From Leuctra nigra (taxonomy: Eukaryota > Arthropoda > Insecta > Plecoptera > Leuctridae): DNA of 64,000 bases. A program made the position numbers and the translations under genes. Shown here in pieces: positions 22,163-34,012 of the stretch. The DNA is taken from positions 12,896,745 to 12,960,744 of the forward strand of contig OW203766.1 in NCBI GenBank assembly GCA_934045905.1. The letters run 5' to 3'. Each line of letters starts with the position of its first letter. Position 1 is the first letter of the stretch. The notes under the pieces are model-generated. The model was not told the DNA's origin, did no database searches, and was given only the letters and a program-made list of their open reading frames with translations.

Positions 22163-22271
22163 TTAAGTACTACACAAAATAATGTTTGCAATGATTTTGA
22201 CTGAACATTAAAATAAACGTTTATATTGTTGTTTCTTCTTATTAATGTAGTACAATGTCTGCTTGTTACAG

Positions 22272-22380
22272 GAGAAGATCAGGAAGCTGCGAGATGATTG
22301 GGTGTACGTGAAGAGTCGAGGCGAGGTGTCCACGAGTGACGAGACGGACGCCATCGTCGTCGAACCGCCGCAGCCAATCG
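22272..22380 (+). CDS. Dys: Dystrophin exon (residues 951-986, split Val 987)
   Basis: 109-nt exon from CTTGTTACAG to CAATCG|GTGAGT, phase 0 in and phase 1 out. It encodes EKIRKLRDDWVYVKSRGE, then VSTSDETDAIVVEPPQPI, so the spectrin-type helix ends and a Pro/acidic linker begins. The single trailing G joins TG of the exon 31.4 kb downstream to form Val, and the frame continues as VDQSRHAGSLP. Rod helix giving way to linker marks the boundary before the distal rod. Confidence 0.8.
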
Positions 22381-23558
22381 GTGAGTCACACGTTACGTAA
22401 TGCGGGGGTACATGTCACAAACAACTGGGCTTCACTCCAATGTCGGGGTGATGGGGCAGTAACTACTCGTTTAAAACACGTTTCCATTCGTTAGTATGTA
22501 GAGAGCTTTTTTCCGTGTACTCAATAAATTCTGATTTTTCACCATTTGCAACAAATGAGAATGACAAATTGTAATTAAAATAATATGATAAATATTCCAA
22601 CGTTGGATCAATGTATAATTAATTTAGTTTTTAAATAATGATGTATATGCAAATTAACAAGTTTATAGATAGATATTTCAAAATTTAGCCCCTGACAGTA
22701 AAGTAACTATCTGGGAAATAATTATACTGTTGTTTCATGAAACCAGCTTTTGTGATTTAATTTCGTGTTTCTGTATTAGGTTAATTGCCTTGATTAGTTC
22801 ATTTCTGTTCAGTTGATGTCTTAATGAGGCCAATTCACTCATGGTATGGCAGATGTAGGTATTGTTAGTTTCATAATTAGGTGCGTTTTTGCAAATTAAA
22901 TTTGCTGCAGTATTAATTTCGATCACAATTATGACGTTTATTTTACTTAGGATGGGCCAGCGAATTACGACTGGAAAACATCTAAAGTAGGCTTATACTT
23001 TAGGGCAATGGCAACCAGACCATTTTAGTGCTCGCTGGATTATTTTTAGATTTTATTTTCTGATTTTTTTTACATTCTTGCTGTGTTTTTATTTGAATAG
23101 ACACTACCTATTAAAAATCACCTTGATTTTGATTAGTTTGTCTGTTTTATGATGGTGTTCGATTTTTATTAAATATTCCTTATTTTTGTGATTTTTGCAT
23201 GCTTCACTTGCTGCTTTAGAAACAGATTACGTAAACTTGCTCATAGTATTTCGCTTTTCATATGAGCTTGATCAAATCGTTTCACCACACTTCGTAAGGC
23301 GGAAGAATGCTAACATTGCTATCATCAATTCTTCATCATACCTCAATTAAAAAAAAAATACGTTTAAACTAGACATTTCAGCGTCACAAATTCTTTTCTT
23401 TTGTGTTCAAAATCTAATAAACGTTCTACGTGGCACAATGAGGGGAGGGGGATCGTAAGCCCCCTCCCCAAATTGTATTATCCATTCCAGGGATAAGAGA
23501 AGTCGGGATAAAGAAAATCATTTAGACTGTTCTTTTCTTTTAGACATTCTTTTCTTAG

Positions 23559-24195
23559 ACCCAGTTTTTTCTCATGTCCCGATAAGTAAGATAAAATTAT
23601 AGATGGATGTGTTGTGTATCATTGGTTGTTGCCAGTGTTGTGACTTATCGAGATAATCACACATGGACATAATCGAGATAATTTATCAAGATAATATTTT
23701 CTTATCTTTTATCTTATCTAGACAATAAATTGTTTATCTTTTATCTAAGATTTTAATTATCTAGATAACGAAAATGGGAAAAAGTATTGATATTTTTTAT
23801 GTTCTGAAGAAACTCTACTAGAAAATCTTTCATACATTTTTTGATTCTACCCGCATTTATATTCATCGATCCTTTAAAAAATACGTGAAATAATTATAAT
23901 TCCTAATGAAGAATGGGGTTTTCTCTCAAAAAACGGAATATATTTGTTCAGCCATTCTCAACATTTCATTTTTTTATCTTTATCTAACTAAATTATCTAG
24001 ATGAATGTTCGATTTATCTTTATCTAGATAATATTTTAAAATGTTGATCTATTATCTTTTCTAGAAATTTTTTGGTAATTCTCTTTATCTTTATCTAGAT
24101 AACGTAAATAGGTTATCTGTCACAACACTGGTTGTTGCCAAGGTTTCCACTGATGACTCATAGCAATAACTTCATCGGGACATAGTTCAACTGAG
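23559..24195. mobile_element. Diverged Harbinger-like MITE (family A) split by a hAT element
   Basis: The left part reads GACCCAG...CATGTCCCGATAAG and the right part ATCGGGACATAGTTCAACTG. These match, with divergence, the two ends of the intact MITE at 33053-33208. The hAT at 23633-24130 interrupts the conserved GTTGTTGCCA motif in the middle. Confidence 0.7.
23633..24130. mobile_element. Non-autonomous hAT element, TSD GTTGTTGC
   Basis: 498-bp element with ends CAGTGTTGTGAC and GTCACAACACTG (perfect 12-bp inverted repeats). It is flanked by the perfect 8-bp duplication GTTGTTGC at 23625-23632 and 24131-24138. CAGTGTTG ends and an 8-bp duplication are classical hAT. The interior is largely degenerate repeats of TATCTAGATAA/GATAAT, in both orientations, with no coding capacity. 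Confidence 0.93.
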
Positions 24196-24784
24196 TACTT
24201 AAAATTTGAAATTTCGGTCCAGTGACGAAAATAAAGTTGAGGGAGCAGAGTTTTGTGTCAGGGATTGTGGAGGTATGCATTTATATCGAGCCGCGTCTCA
24301 GTGTAATATCGTGGGTGTGTGTTCTCATTAGAACCGCCACGAGCGCGCATCACATTACGTCTACCTGTAGACAGACAATGGAGGTAAGACAGACAATGAA
24401 ACCCCTCATCCACGCAACGTAACACCGCCTCTCAGCCGGCACAATGGAACGTAACTCCCGCGCAAGTGGTAATTTCACACGCGGCTGACTGAAGACGCTC
24501 GAGTGCCGCGCGCATACCTGCCACTTTGTCACACAGCGCGGAATTTAATCTCCGGCCGGCGATTTGTTATCGCAATAACAGTCGCTCCGACGCGTATTAC
24601 CCACGTCTAATCACGGATTATCAAGCTGACAAGTAATATCTCACGCGGAGAAACTAGCTCGTGAGTTTCTTACGAGATTCCACAGAGCTGCGGCAGCTGA
24701 CGTATTGTCTTTTATTTCATACTTGAAACGTTTTGAAAATTATTCCTTTCTGGAATTACACTCTATAGGGGCGTCCTTCATGGC

Positions 24785-25108
24785 TGAGATTTTTCGTGGC
24801 TTACCCTCGGTCAAGAGGCAAATGTTGGGAAGGTTCCCGGTTAGTAGCCCACGACCGCCTTCTTCCCGCCATCGATTCCGGTCTAACCTTGTGATCAGTG
24901 CCGGACCCCCCGGACCGGTGCCCTCTTTGCTCTCCCCATGCCCCATTTATGATCAACAAAGTATAAAATACAATCTTCGTGTGTGCTAAATGAAGTAGTA
25001 TAGTCTACGCGCCATTAAACCATATTAATCCGATCCGTTGAGTCTAAGCTATCAGGTCCCATTAGCCTAGTTGCAAAACTGTGCGACGTTAAACACCACA
25101 AAAATATA
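24785..25108 (+). mobile_element. SINE fragment lacking the tRNA-like head
   Basis: TTTTTCGTGGCTTACCCTC, AGAGGCAAATGTTGGGAAGG and CCACGACCGCCTTCTTCCC align with the body of the SINE at 58147-58415. The 3' part, CTGTGCGACGTTAAACACCA followed by an A-rich end, also matches. The 5' tRNA-derived region is absent, so this copy is 5'-truncated. Confidence 0.7.
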
Positions 25109-27559
25109 CACATTTGGTTTAAAATCAAAGACATTAGCGTTGGTACACCTGTTTTTAAATGATTTTTTTTTTACAGATCAGATTTAGTAGGTATGTGATT
25201 TTTTGGTATTTGGAAACAGATAACATGACGAAAGAAGTAAAACATGTATGTAACTGCATTATCATACAGATGTAATTTCAGTGTCCATATGGTTCTATAG
25301 GGATATTTTTGTAAAGCATGTAATCCGAAGTTGATCTCCTTCTAACCGCCGACAAGCAAATGGTTTCATGCCCTCCCATCTTCATGTTGTCCCTTGCCAC
25401 AGAGTCAGTCAAACATCTCGTCAGAATTGTAGCTCAACCCGAGCAAATGTCTACGCTTTTATTCGGTCCTTTCCACTTTCTATGCTAAATAAACCCATGC
25501 GTAACATTACTGTCAGAGAGGCAGAAAACAAACGAGCACTGACAGTAGGCTTATATAGATTGTATCTAAACCCTAGATTACAAGGATCAAATTTTTTAAC
25601 CAATGCTCGACATCAAGTTTTGAGGCAGGACTTGTATGACACATTTAATTAAAATTGTTCAATGCATGTATATTACATTATTGTCATCATTTAGCTGTCA
25701 AGTTATGGCGTGCTTTATATTGATTTAAAACATTGATCTCATACGCGACATCTTGAAGTGTAGTGAAGTGAAGTCAATGGATGTTCAATATAGATACATT
25801 TAGAAACATCACCAAACTGCTCTGAAATTTTAACCACACGTGCACGTTATGCATCCGATGATACATTCTCTTAGATTTGTGTGTGTCTTCATTTTAAACC
25901 GGAAGTTACTTCATCTCAAAAATGCCGGGAACTATTAGAACAAAACTAGCTCCAATGGATTCAGGCGGCCATTTATATGAAGTATAAAAATAGTGAAACT
26001 GGAGTTTCCTTATTACCGAAACTGAAAAATGGCGTCATAAATATGAAAATCTGACAAGATTCAGTTCCTCTGCTTTTATGGTTGCGTACGCCCTTGGCAG
26101 AAGAGTGGAGGAATGTAACTGTGCGAACTGGAGAAATTGTATCAGCACTGTCATTCCGTTTGGTCTTTGTCCCATTCCTCTGCCCCTTGCCACCGCCCTC
26201 TAGAAGCGCGACATCAAAGAGACGCAGAGCAAACACTTGCAGTCAAACAAGGCGGCAGTGGCCTGGCATTTTCATCGTGACGTAATTTCGCCCCGGACGA
26301 GCTCTGCTCTGAAGAGAAGCAGTTAGAGACAGTGATGCGAGGAGAAGTGAAGTACGAATAATAATTTTGACCAATATAATTATATAGTGTCTAAACCTGA
26401 TAGTACTTTATGGTAACAGTTTTGTCACTGTATTTTCTTCCCATTCTCGCTTATATCAGGAATCAGCTCCTGCAGCACGTGAGAAGCGGAACGTTGTGAA
26501 TCCACACATTTCTTTGATTTGTGTTAACTTTAAAATTCCAAACAAGGGCAAATATTCAACAATTCGGCTGTACCTGACTGCGTGGACCCGGCGTTGCTCG
26601 GGTAATGTGAATTGTGTGCGTTGATACTATTTCGTAGCATTATAATGTTAGCGAATTTTTGACATCGATGCGCGCACGCGGTTTTTTAATTTAAATTGGG
26701 TTATTCATGGCGAGGGGTTGGTCAGAGGGATGGGGTAGTTTATTTATGTTGATCGCGAGGTTCTGAAGGGTACCTGTGCTTAATGGTCAAAACAGACCGA
26801 CATTTGACCTATTTACCTATTAGGTTTGTGACAACTTTGTAAAATACGCATATTTTTTCCAAGATACAAAGACTTTTGTGTGGATTTCATTCCCCTTCAT
26901 TGGTGGTACAGACCCATTACTATGCGGTCCAAAATTATTTTCAATTTGCTTCCCAAAAATACTTGGGATTTGAGAAATGTGGACAAGTTTCTCTCATATT
27001 CGTGGATTTATCGCAGTATATCTCAGAAGTCAGAACTAAGTATTCCTTCTTATCTTACATATTAGAAGAGGAAGTTACGAACTTGTTTCAAACGAGTAAA
27101 TCAAATCAAGACTCATGAAATATTAGCAATCCTGTTAAAACTTGCAGGAGCTCTAATACACACTTTAGAGTATCTAAATGAGCCCCATTCGTCTTGGGTA
27201 TTCCAATTCCTGTAAGGAAAGTAAATAACCGGGATTCGTTAATTGGAAATCTGATTAAATGTTTTGAAAGTTTTTGTGATTTGTTTGAGAGTGGAGTGGT
27301 TGTTGGATTCTGGATGGAGGCTGCTGAGTAGGGAAGGAGAGATAAGAGGTCGATGATACATCTCGTGGAGATCACATCTCGAGGATTCAATTACTGTTGG
27401 GAGGCTGTGGCGGTTGCCATGTCAGGCGGGTTGTCAATACTGGAACTCGGTTTTTGGGCGAAACTCGTTCAATTCCAATTCGTCACCGGAGCTCAGGATG
27501 TCGACCAAGCCCGAACTCTGCAGGCGAATCTACAAAAGCTTTTCTATCTCGGAGATAGC

Positions 27560-27877
27560 ACAATTAAACCAATCGCCTGAAATTTTGCTCACACATAACT
27601 GTCATATTAGTGGTATGAGAAAAATCCTCTGATTGCTTCAAAAGTGAAATTGTTCGTTTGTCCAATCAAGCTGAAATTTTGCATGACAATTGAAAACAAT
27701 TTCATTATATTTCTGGCTGGTAAATATCGCAAAATTGTAATGCACCGCACCTTGCAGTAATAATACTTGCAATTGTTTTCCCTGGTCTGTAGATCAGTAA
27801 CTCTCTCTCAATGCTCATTTGATTTGACTGTAATACAAAGCTCGCTTACCGACGCGTTACACAGAGCGTTTTCCTAG
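27560..27877 (+). mobile_element. Helitron 3' end (copy 2)
   Basis: On the + strand GACGCGTTACACAGAGCG forms the terminal hairpin region and is followed by TTTTCCTAG, then T, as at the minus-strand copy near 4983. Upstream sequence contains repeated 'CTGAAATTTTGC' phrases. The 5' boundary is not defined, so the start is approximate. Confidence 0.55.
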
Positions 27878-29340
27878 TAATATTCATGTAATTGCTTACT
27901 TTCAACCTGATTACCTTCTCCGTATTCAGGCTCTTCTTTCTCTTGTCCAGTCTTTCACGTGAATATTCGTGCCTGATTGACTGCATATTCCCTTTCAACG
28001 TCAAGTGTGTGATCTATTCAAACTGCAATCGCGATTGGTTCTGCATCTCCAGTTTTCAATATTTTTTCAACTGGATTGCTCCTTGAAACTTCATTATATG
28101 AGCTGAAAATGGCTCGAGATCTGTATTTTATGGTTAGATGAATTCGAGTTCAATTTATTAGAAGAGTTTTTTTCCATCTTGCCGCAGTTCTCGTTTTCTT
28201 CTTCTCTTCTCCGTCTTTTAGAGTGAGCTGTTTACACCGAACCTTTCTATTGGTAGAATCTACCAGGATCGTTAGACCATTAATTCGACTCGGCTTTGGA
28301 TGAGGAGCACACGATGACCTATTTTAATGAATTAAAAATGTCTGGAATTTTTTGCAGTATTACGAGTTATTTTGCTTTCTTTTTTATTCGCATAGTGGTT
28401 TCCTTTTAAGGTATTCAAATGAGAATTAAAGTGGTGACGTGGCAGTAGCAGAACATGGTTTTGGCAAAACTACGGTTCATGAAAGTGGAGAGTATTTTCC
28501 TCGTTATTTTAAAATATATAAAAAATCGAAATACAAACTTTTGAGGTAAGGTAATGAAAAAATATTACTGCCCAGGATTTTCGAATTTTTCCTTAACCGA
28601 TCTAACCGATCTACATTACTTGATAATGCGTCATCGTATGATCCCATAAAACTTTTATCAACCAATCCGTTTCTTTTCAATTACCTCTTTTTACTTTGGC
28701 CAAATGTATGCAGCAAATACAATGTGTTGACTCTCTCAGAAACTATTTGGCTAAACCAACAAACATTCATTTTACACATTTGCAAACGTGCAGATTTTTT
28801 TGATTCCTTCTAGTTTGAACGGACGAACCAACAAAGTTAACCAATCAATGTTCAACTGTTTTCACTTCATTTTGCGGGCGAAATGTTCCAAACTCTGTAT
28901 GCAGTGGTTGTAGTTTCGCTGCGAATCGTCCTCGCAACTCGCCCAGCTCCAGGTGGCTAAGTGTTCATCGGCCACTTTCTCGGCCGCGTAAGAGTCGAGC
29001 CGATCGCGACGGCGAGTGCCAAGAGTCTGCGGCCGACGTCTGAGATTAATGCGCCCCCGCTCTTATCTCCCTTCTCCACGCACCCCCACCCTCCACCCCA
29101 CGCGTTATTCATTAGTTATCACCGGCGTCAATAACACCTACACTTGTGACGTCATGCTGGGCCACTTTTCACATTACAGGCGAAACGAAGTAATGGACCA
29201 GGCAAATTTTTTCACGAAATGGGTCATGAGCGGTTTCTGGGAAAGAATGTTGTCATATCTTTCGGTTCCGATTCTTTGGAAGATGGCAACCATGACCCTT
29301 ATTAGATATTCATCAGTCCATTCTACAGTCGGGGCAACGT

Positions 29341-29586
29341 ATGTTTGAACTCTCACCAGATAGAGCCACAGTCAGTTGTCCTGCTAGGTCGAGAAAGACT
29401 TCATTGCGCGCTCACCTTGCAATGCTGTCTTTCTCGACCTTACATAACAACTGACGGTGGCACGGTCTGTAGAGAGTTCAAACATAGGAAAAACGAACTG
29501 TGCATTGCAAGGTGAGCGCGCAATGAAGTCTTTCTCCGCCTAGCAGGACAACTGACGGTGACTTCATCTGGTGATAGTTTAGACGT
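29341..29586. repeat. Compound foldback: three related arms
   Basis: 29341-29484 is a hairpin: ATGTTTGAACTCTC pairs with GAGAGTTCAAACAT, and GTCGAGAAAGAC with GTCTTTCTCGAC. TA on both sides suggests a TA target. The loop of this hairpin plus its left arm reappears in inverse at 29501-29586 (GCAAGGTGAGCGCGCAATGA, AGCAGGACAACTGACGGTGA), so two partial copies lie tail to tail. Confidence 0.7.
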
Positions 29587-29597
29587 ACGCTGTCCAG

Positions 29598-29717
29598 AGG
29601 TGCGATCACATAAAATGTGTAAAATCACGGTGCAAGCTTCTCATCTCAATGTTATTCACGGCCTTCTAGGGACTTGTCACCGTGACAAGGAAGTTATCAT
29701 TTTATGTGATCGCACCT
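29598..29717. mobile_element. 120-bp MITE-like inverted repeat
   Basis: AGGTGCGATCACATAAAATG at the left is perfectly repeated in inverse at the right (20 bp). An inner dyad CTTGTCACCGTGACAAG lies near the right arm. No clear target duplication is seen. Confidence 0.7.
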
Positions 29718-30274
29718 TAGATTGTACATTATTCGTAAAATATGTTTGAGCTCACATTATTTTACATATTTTAACTGCTAGTTACATTTGCTATTGATAT
29801 GGACGCATTTTTCATCAACTTATTGAAATATTTAGGCAGGTATTCTGTAACTAAAAATCAATATCACCGCCTTCTTAGTGTAAATGTTCTTGTTCACATT
29901 GCAGACTGATTGTTCATTTAGTTTCTCTCCACAACTCGGGTGCTGCCCTCTGTCGGATTAGTTAGCTTTGCACGTCATGCCCTATGCGCTAGAACTTCGT
30001 TGTCCTAGAGTAGTTTGAAACATCGCCGGAGTTGTAGTTGCCATGCCAGCCAGCGTCTACTTCTCCAAGTCTCTCATGACTCAGCGTCCGCTGGGATGTG
30101 GTGGAAAGAAATGAGTATTTTATCCCGCCGTGACCTGGTTCTGCTGACTGCTTGCGACCTGGACACATCTTGATGGGTTCACTCGCTTCACTCAGACGGT
30201 GTTTTACGGCAATAGTGACGTAGCACCTCGGTGGTGGAGTCTAGTTCATTCGGACGCCATGGGATTCGTCACTG

Positions 30275-30369
30275 CTATGGTCGGTGACAGGCAAAGATGA
30301 ACCCACTCTAGCATTGCAGGTATAGGCCCATGCTAGCGCGGGTTCATCTTTGCCTGTCCTCGACCGTAG
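30275..30369. mobile_element. TA-target MITE, copy 2
   Basis: TATGGTCGGTGACAGGC, then AAAGATGAACCC, with its complement ending CTGTCCTCGACCGTA. It is the same family as 10399-10496, with TA at each edge. A mid-element dyad is built on ATGCTAG. Confidence 0.75.
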
Positions 30370-30418
30370 CTGCAGCACTAAATGCTTTCGTCGATGTACA
30401 ATCCCGCAATTTGCAGTG

Positions 30419-30769
30419 AGCGTGGCCTTGAAGTGTTTTTTAATCAATTTTTATCAATACATTTTACCAATGTAATTTTAAGAAAATAAGGCTTTGTACA
30501 TGTCTTCAGAACTGTTCCATGAAAATAGTTTCATATCTTGGAATGGTTTATTAATTTTATTTTGTCTTAAAGACGTTTAGTGCCTGAAAATTATTAAAAA
30601 TATGGCACTAAACGTCTGTAGGACGAAGTAAAACTAATAACTCATTCCAAACTATGACATTATTTTCATTGAACAGTTCTGAAGACTCGTACAAAGCCTT
30701 ATTTTATTAACAATTATATTGAAAAAAGATATTGATAAGAATCGATTAAAAACTCTTCAAGGCCACGCT
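30419..30769. repeat. 351-bp foldback repeat
   Basis: The ends AGCGTGGCC and GGCCACGCT are perfect. The arms share CCTTGAAG, AAAATAAGGCTTTGTAC, TTCAGAACTGTTC and GCACTAAACGTCT in opposite orientation, spanning almost the whole element with a short AT-rich centre. It is a likely non-autonomous DNA transposon with diverged arms. Confidence 0.78.
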
Positions 30770-31343
30770 ATTTACTAAGCCGTCTTAAATATACATTTAT
30801 GACTTCTGTTTGCGATAAGATCATGTATACATATTTAATATACAACTAGATCATAAGAATATTGTTGTATTTGTGTCACGTTTCCCTGCAATCTGGGGAA
30901 ATACAAGACGATCTCAGCCGGACGCGTGAAGGACTTGACCTTGATCAATGAGGCGGCGGGCTTGTCAACATACGTCGACGACAGACTTGCGAATCCCAAA
31001 CAAAGAATCGTTTGTCAGTGCTTTGACCCGCGGGAAACTCCGACCATGAGATGTAATCACAAGATAGATGTAACTGATATCTCACATTTAAGTGCCAACG
31101 TCAACGAGGACGAACATGTCGCGCCGTGAGGTGTCCAGGTTAATTGCACGAGCAGGAAGTTCTTGTGTGGAATGGCGCAGTACACTGCCACTGGAGCAGC
31201 CGCACATCAATAAGTAACTGCCTCCCCGATGTGTTTTTACTGCCGGCGGCGGGAGATAGATTTGCTCCCTTGAATGAAACATTCGATTCCTCGCGACGTC
31301 TGCTTGTCGTGACGTCACATGAACGTGCATCTCGACCACATCT

Positions 31344-31591
31344 CGACGTATGCCTGACGCATCCCTGACGTATCCCTGACGTATCCCTGACATGTCCCTG
31401 ACGTATCCCTGACATGTCCCTGACGTATCCCTGACGTATCCCTGACATGTCCCTAACGTATCCCTGACGTATCCCTGACGTATCCCTGACGTATCCCTGA
31501 CATGTCCCTAACGTATCCCTGACGTATCCCTGACGTATCCCTGACGTATCCCTGACATGTCCCTAACGTATCCCTGGCGTATCCCTGGCAT
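31344..31591. repeat. 11-bp tandem array, unit TCCCTGACGTA
   Basis: About 22 units run head to tail, with variants TCCCTGACATG and TCCCTAACGTA arranged semi-regularly. Each main unit carries TGACGTA, close to a CREB/ATF half-site, though nothing shows that it is regulatory. The minus-strand open frames over it simply reflect the repeat. Confidence 0.92.
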
Positions 31592-32365
31592 CAGCTCGGT
31601 CGTTTCATGTGACATCGATACATGCAGTATTTACCACAAATTTGTTATGCATTTCAAGTACGATATCATTGGAGACGTTTTTATTTTCCTGGTTGTACGT
31701 CGAATAATTTTGTCTTACGGTCCCGACGTGAGATCGCCACATTTTGTACAAAACTTCTGACCCAATTTGGGTGAATCTCACAAACATCCTATTGTATAAC
31801 GAAAAGAAATCTTCGGGGCACAATTTAAATTCAATTTTTACTTGTTATGAATCGGTAAATTGTATTTTAGCATTTGCTATTGTTCATGGAGTAAATTTAA
31901 GCAAAATTGTATTCATGATTTTTTTTTAATAACTATACTACGAACAACTTTACAATAAGAGTTCATTATAAAAGATCTAAAAGTCAACACTTCCTCGACG
32001 ACGACTGTTTCTGAAAGACGCTTATTGTTTATCCTCACTCCAAAATGTTTAACTTTACTCATTATTTTCCATCCCGTTATTCTTCTCTATAAATTCGCAT
32101 CGAGCAATTTGTATAGAATCCCATGTTCTTGCAACTTTGTCGAGTGGCAGAAACAAGAGCCCATTTTGATGTCACATTTCGTCTCCGTGGCCGTGAAGGG
32201 TGATGCAGCGGTGAAGGGAGGCTGGAATGTCTGGAAGGAGGGCCGGACTGCCCTAATGGAACGCCGGACGCCCTAAGATAGGGTTTATTGAATGGCGATT
32301 CGACACGTTTCAATCAATAGAAGTGGCCCCGGTATGCGAGGAAGAGCGTTTGTAGTGATTACATT

Positions 32366-32560
32366 CTAGGAAAACGCTTTGTGTGACGCGTTGGTAAGCG
32401 AGACTTTGTAATGCATGCAATTACTACAGTTGTGTGAGAGGACTTTTCCTAATGGCTTCAGAATACAAGTTGTGAAACCGTCTCTACGTTTGCATTGTAT
32501 AAAACTTGAAAAAGTTGAAAGCTAAAGCCAAGTTGTCAACTTTTAAACAATGAAAGTGTT
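32366..32560 (-). mobile_element. Helitron 3' end (copy 3)
   Basis: CTAGGAAAACGCTTTGTGTG, then ACGCGTTGGTAAGCGAG, is the inverse of the Helitron terminus seen at 27845-27877. The base beyond CTAG is A rather than the usual T when read outward. The extent to the right is approximate. Confidence 0.5.
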
Positions 32561-32875
32561 AACTTTTTCAAAACTGAAAGCTCAAGAATTTCTTAAAATG
32601 TCAATAGCTCATGAAGCTTTGACCGATTAGTTTTAACATTTTTAAAAATCTGATTAAATGTTGGTCCCAATGAACAGGAATACCGTATGTTTTACCGTAT
32701 GGAATACCAGCTTACACCCGGTTTGCACAATTTCAGCTCGATTCGTTCACAAATCATTACTGATTGATTACCTATTGGTTCCCAGCAAGATTGCATCCAT
32801 ATGGTTTAATCGGAAAATTGATTTATTTGGTTTATCAGGTAGTTATCATAGCAAATGTTCATAAAATACCTGTAA

Positions 32876-33008
32876 GGCCGGTCTTTCATTTGTCTGCTAA
32901 ACCATACGTTAAGATTTAAACGGTAATTCGAGGATCGTCATTGGTTGTTGCTATGGCAAAGTCCTAATTGGCTGTTTAAAAGTTAGCAAGGCATTGAAAA
33001 ACTTGCCC
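32876..33008. mobile_element. Harbinger-like MITE (family A), diverged copy
   Basis: GGCCGGTCTTTCATTTGTCTG at the left and GCATTGAAAAACTTGCCC at the right resemble the ends of the 4771-4916 element. The middle has ATTGGTTGTTGCTATGGCAA. The flanks are TAA and TTA, so the duplication is imperfect. Confidence 0.68.
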
Positions 33009-33052
33009 TTATGGACCATATCACTGCAACTGTTAATGTTATAATCTACTAA

Positions 33053-33208
33053 GGCCCGGTTGCACCATGTCCCGATAAGTAAGATAAAGTTCACTTTAGC
33101 CTAAAGTGAGCTTTAGCGGTCTAGATGGCCGTGTTTCATTGGCTGTTGCCATGGTTTCAGCCGATAAATCCTGCCGCTAACTTGATCGGGACTTGGTGCA
33201 ACCGGGCC
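33053..33208. mobile_element. PIF/Harbinger-like MITE (family A), intact, TSD TAA
   Basis: 156-bp element. The ends GGCCCGGTTGCACCATGTCC and CCGATAAG pair with ATCGGGACTTGGTGCAACCG and GGCC. TAA flanks it at 33050-33052 and 33209-33211. It lies 44 bp from another family member, and is the best reference copy for the split MITE at 23559-24195. Confidence 0.88.
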
Positions 33209-33339
33209 TAAGTGTTTAGATGACTCAAAAGTTGCAATGAAATCAGAATAATGGGTAGCTATTTAATATTGATTCGTGGTTCGTCTTATGCTGTTAATTG
33301 ACTCGTCTGTTTACGTTTTCTTTAAAAGTGAATGGTATC

Positions 33340-33398
33340 TATGTGTTCCCCGCTTCGGTGCTCGCTTATCAACGCGTTGCACTGAGCGTTTTCCTCGT
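33340..33398 (+). mobile_element. Helitron 3' end (copy 4)
   Basis: GCTCGCTTATCAACGCGTTG, then CACTGAGCGTTTTCCTCGT, is the family terminus with CTCG in place of CTAG. Only the last 40 bp or so are recognisable before a GC-rich segment (33.4-33.65 kb). Confidence 0.5.
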
Positions 33399-33854
33399 AG
33401 AAAGATGGAATGTAATGCGAGAGGCTGCGGCCGGCGCAAGACGTGAATGAAAGCGACGCCTGACATTGAAACACGACGCCGCTGGAATTATCCCCCGAGC
33501 GTCGCGGCGGCCTGGGGAGGGGGGCGATGCGCCACGGGGCGGGGGAGAGGGGCGAGATCGATGCAGGGGGGAGAGAGTGGAGCTGCCAGCCAGCGTGGCT
33601 CCATGCACACTGTTGCGCGGCCTTGCCTCCACATGCTCGCTCACATCGACACGCGAGGGGAGGGAAATTCAACGATATCACGTTGTCTAGAAACGGATTC
33701 ACATTGTTTTCTGATTTATTTAGTGGAAACTTATGCCTCGAATATCACCTCCTTCTTTCGTATTCCAGTTAAAAAAGAAGTAACGAATGAAGATTTTTTT
33801 CGCAAAATATTCATTACTCATGTTTTTTAAGATTCATGACTATTATTATTATTA

Positions 33855-34012
33855 TTAAAGCAATTCAAAGTTTTGGGATATTTCGTCATGTTTGATATAA
33901 AAATATTTATTTTTGTTAACAGTTTCGATTTTTATATCAAAACCTTCCTCAGGACAAAAACTTATCAAATTTCAAAACTGTTGTAATATCCCAAAACTTT
34001 GAATTGCTTTAA
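33855..34012. repeat. 158-bp inverted-repeat element
   Basis: TTAAAGCAATTCAAAGTTTT, then GGGATATT, is perfectly inverted at the right end. The interior dyad is built on TTTTTATATCAAA. It is flanked by an ATT microsatellite. A MITE is likely, with the superfamily open. Confidence 0.75.

Larger units (their letters stand above)
16464..22271. other. Intron 10, mostly transposon
   Basis: 5808-bp phase-0 intron. A 4.6-kb TIR element (16533-21153) containing a LINE, and a piggyBac-like MITE (21361-22162), account for most of it. Confidence 0.75.

Noticed and set aside
31344..31591. CRISPR-like array
   Set aside because: Short 11-bp units without spacers, in a eukaryotic intron. The 72-bp satellite likewise lacks unique spacers.
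33447..33830. 127-codon frame in a GC-rich segment
   Set aside because: Low-complexity Gly/Arg-rich start running into AT-rich sequence; no motif or splice support. Overlapping frames are open only because of base composition.
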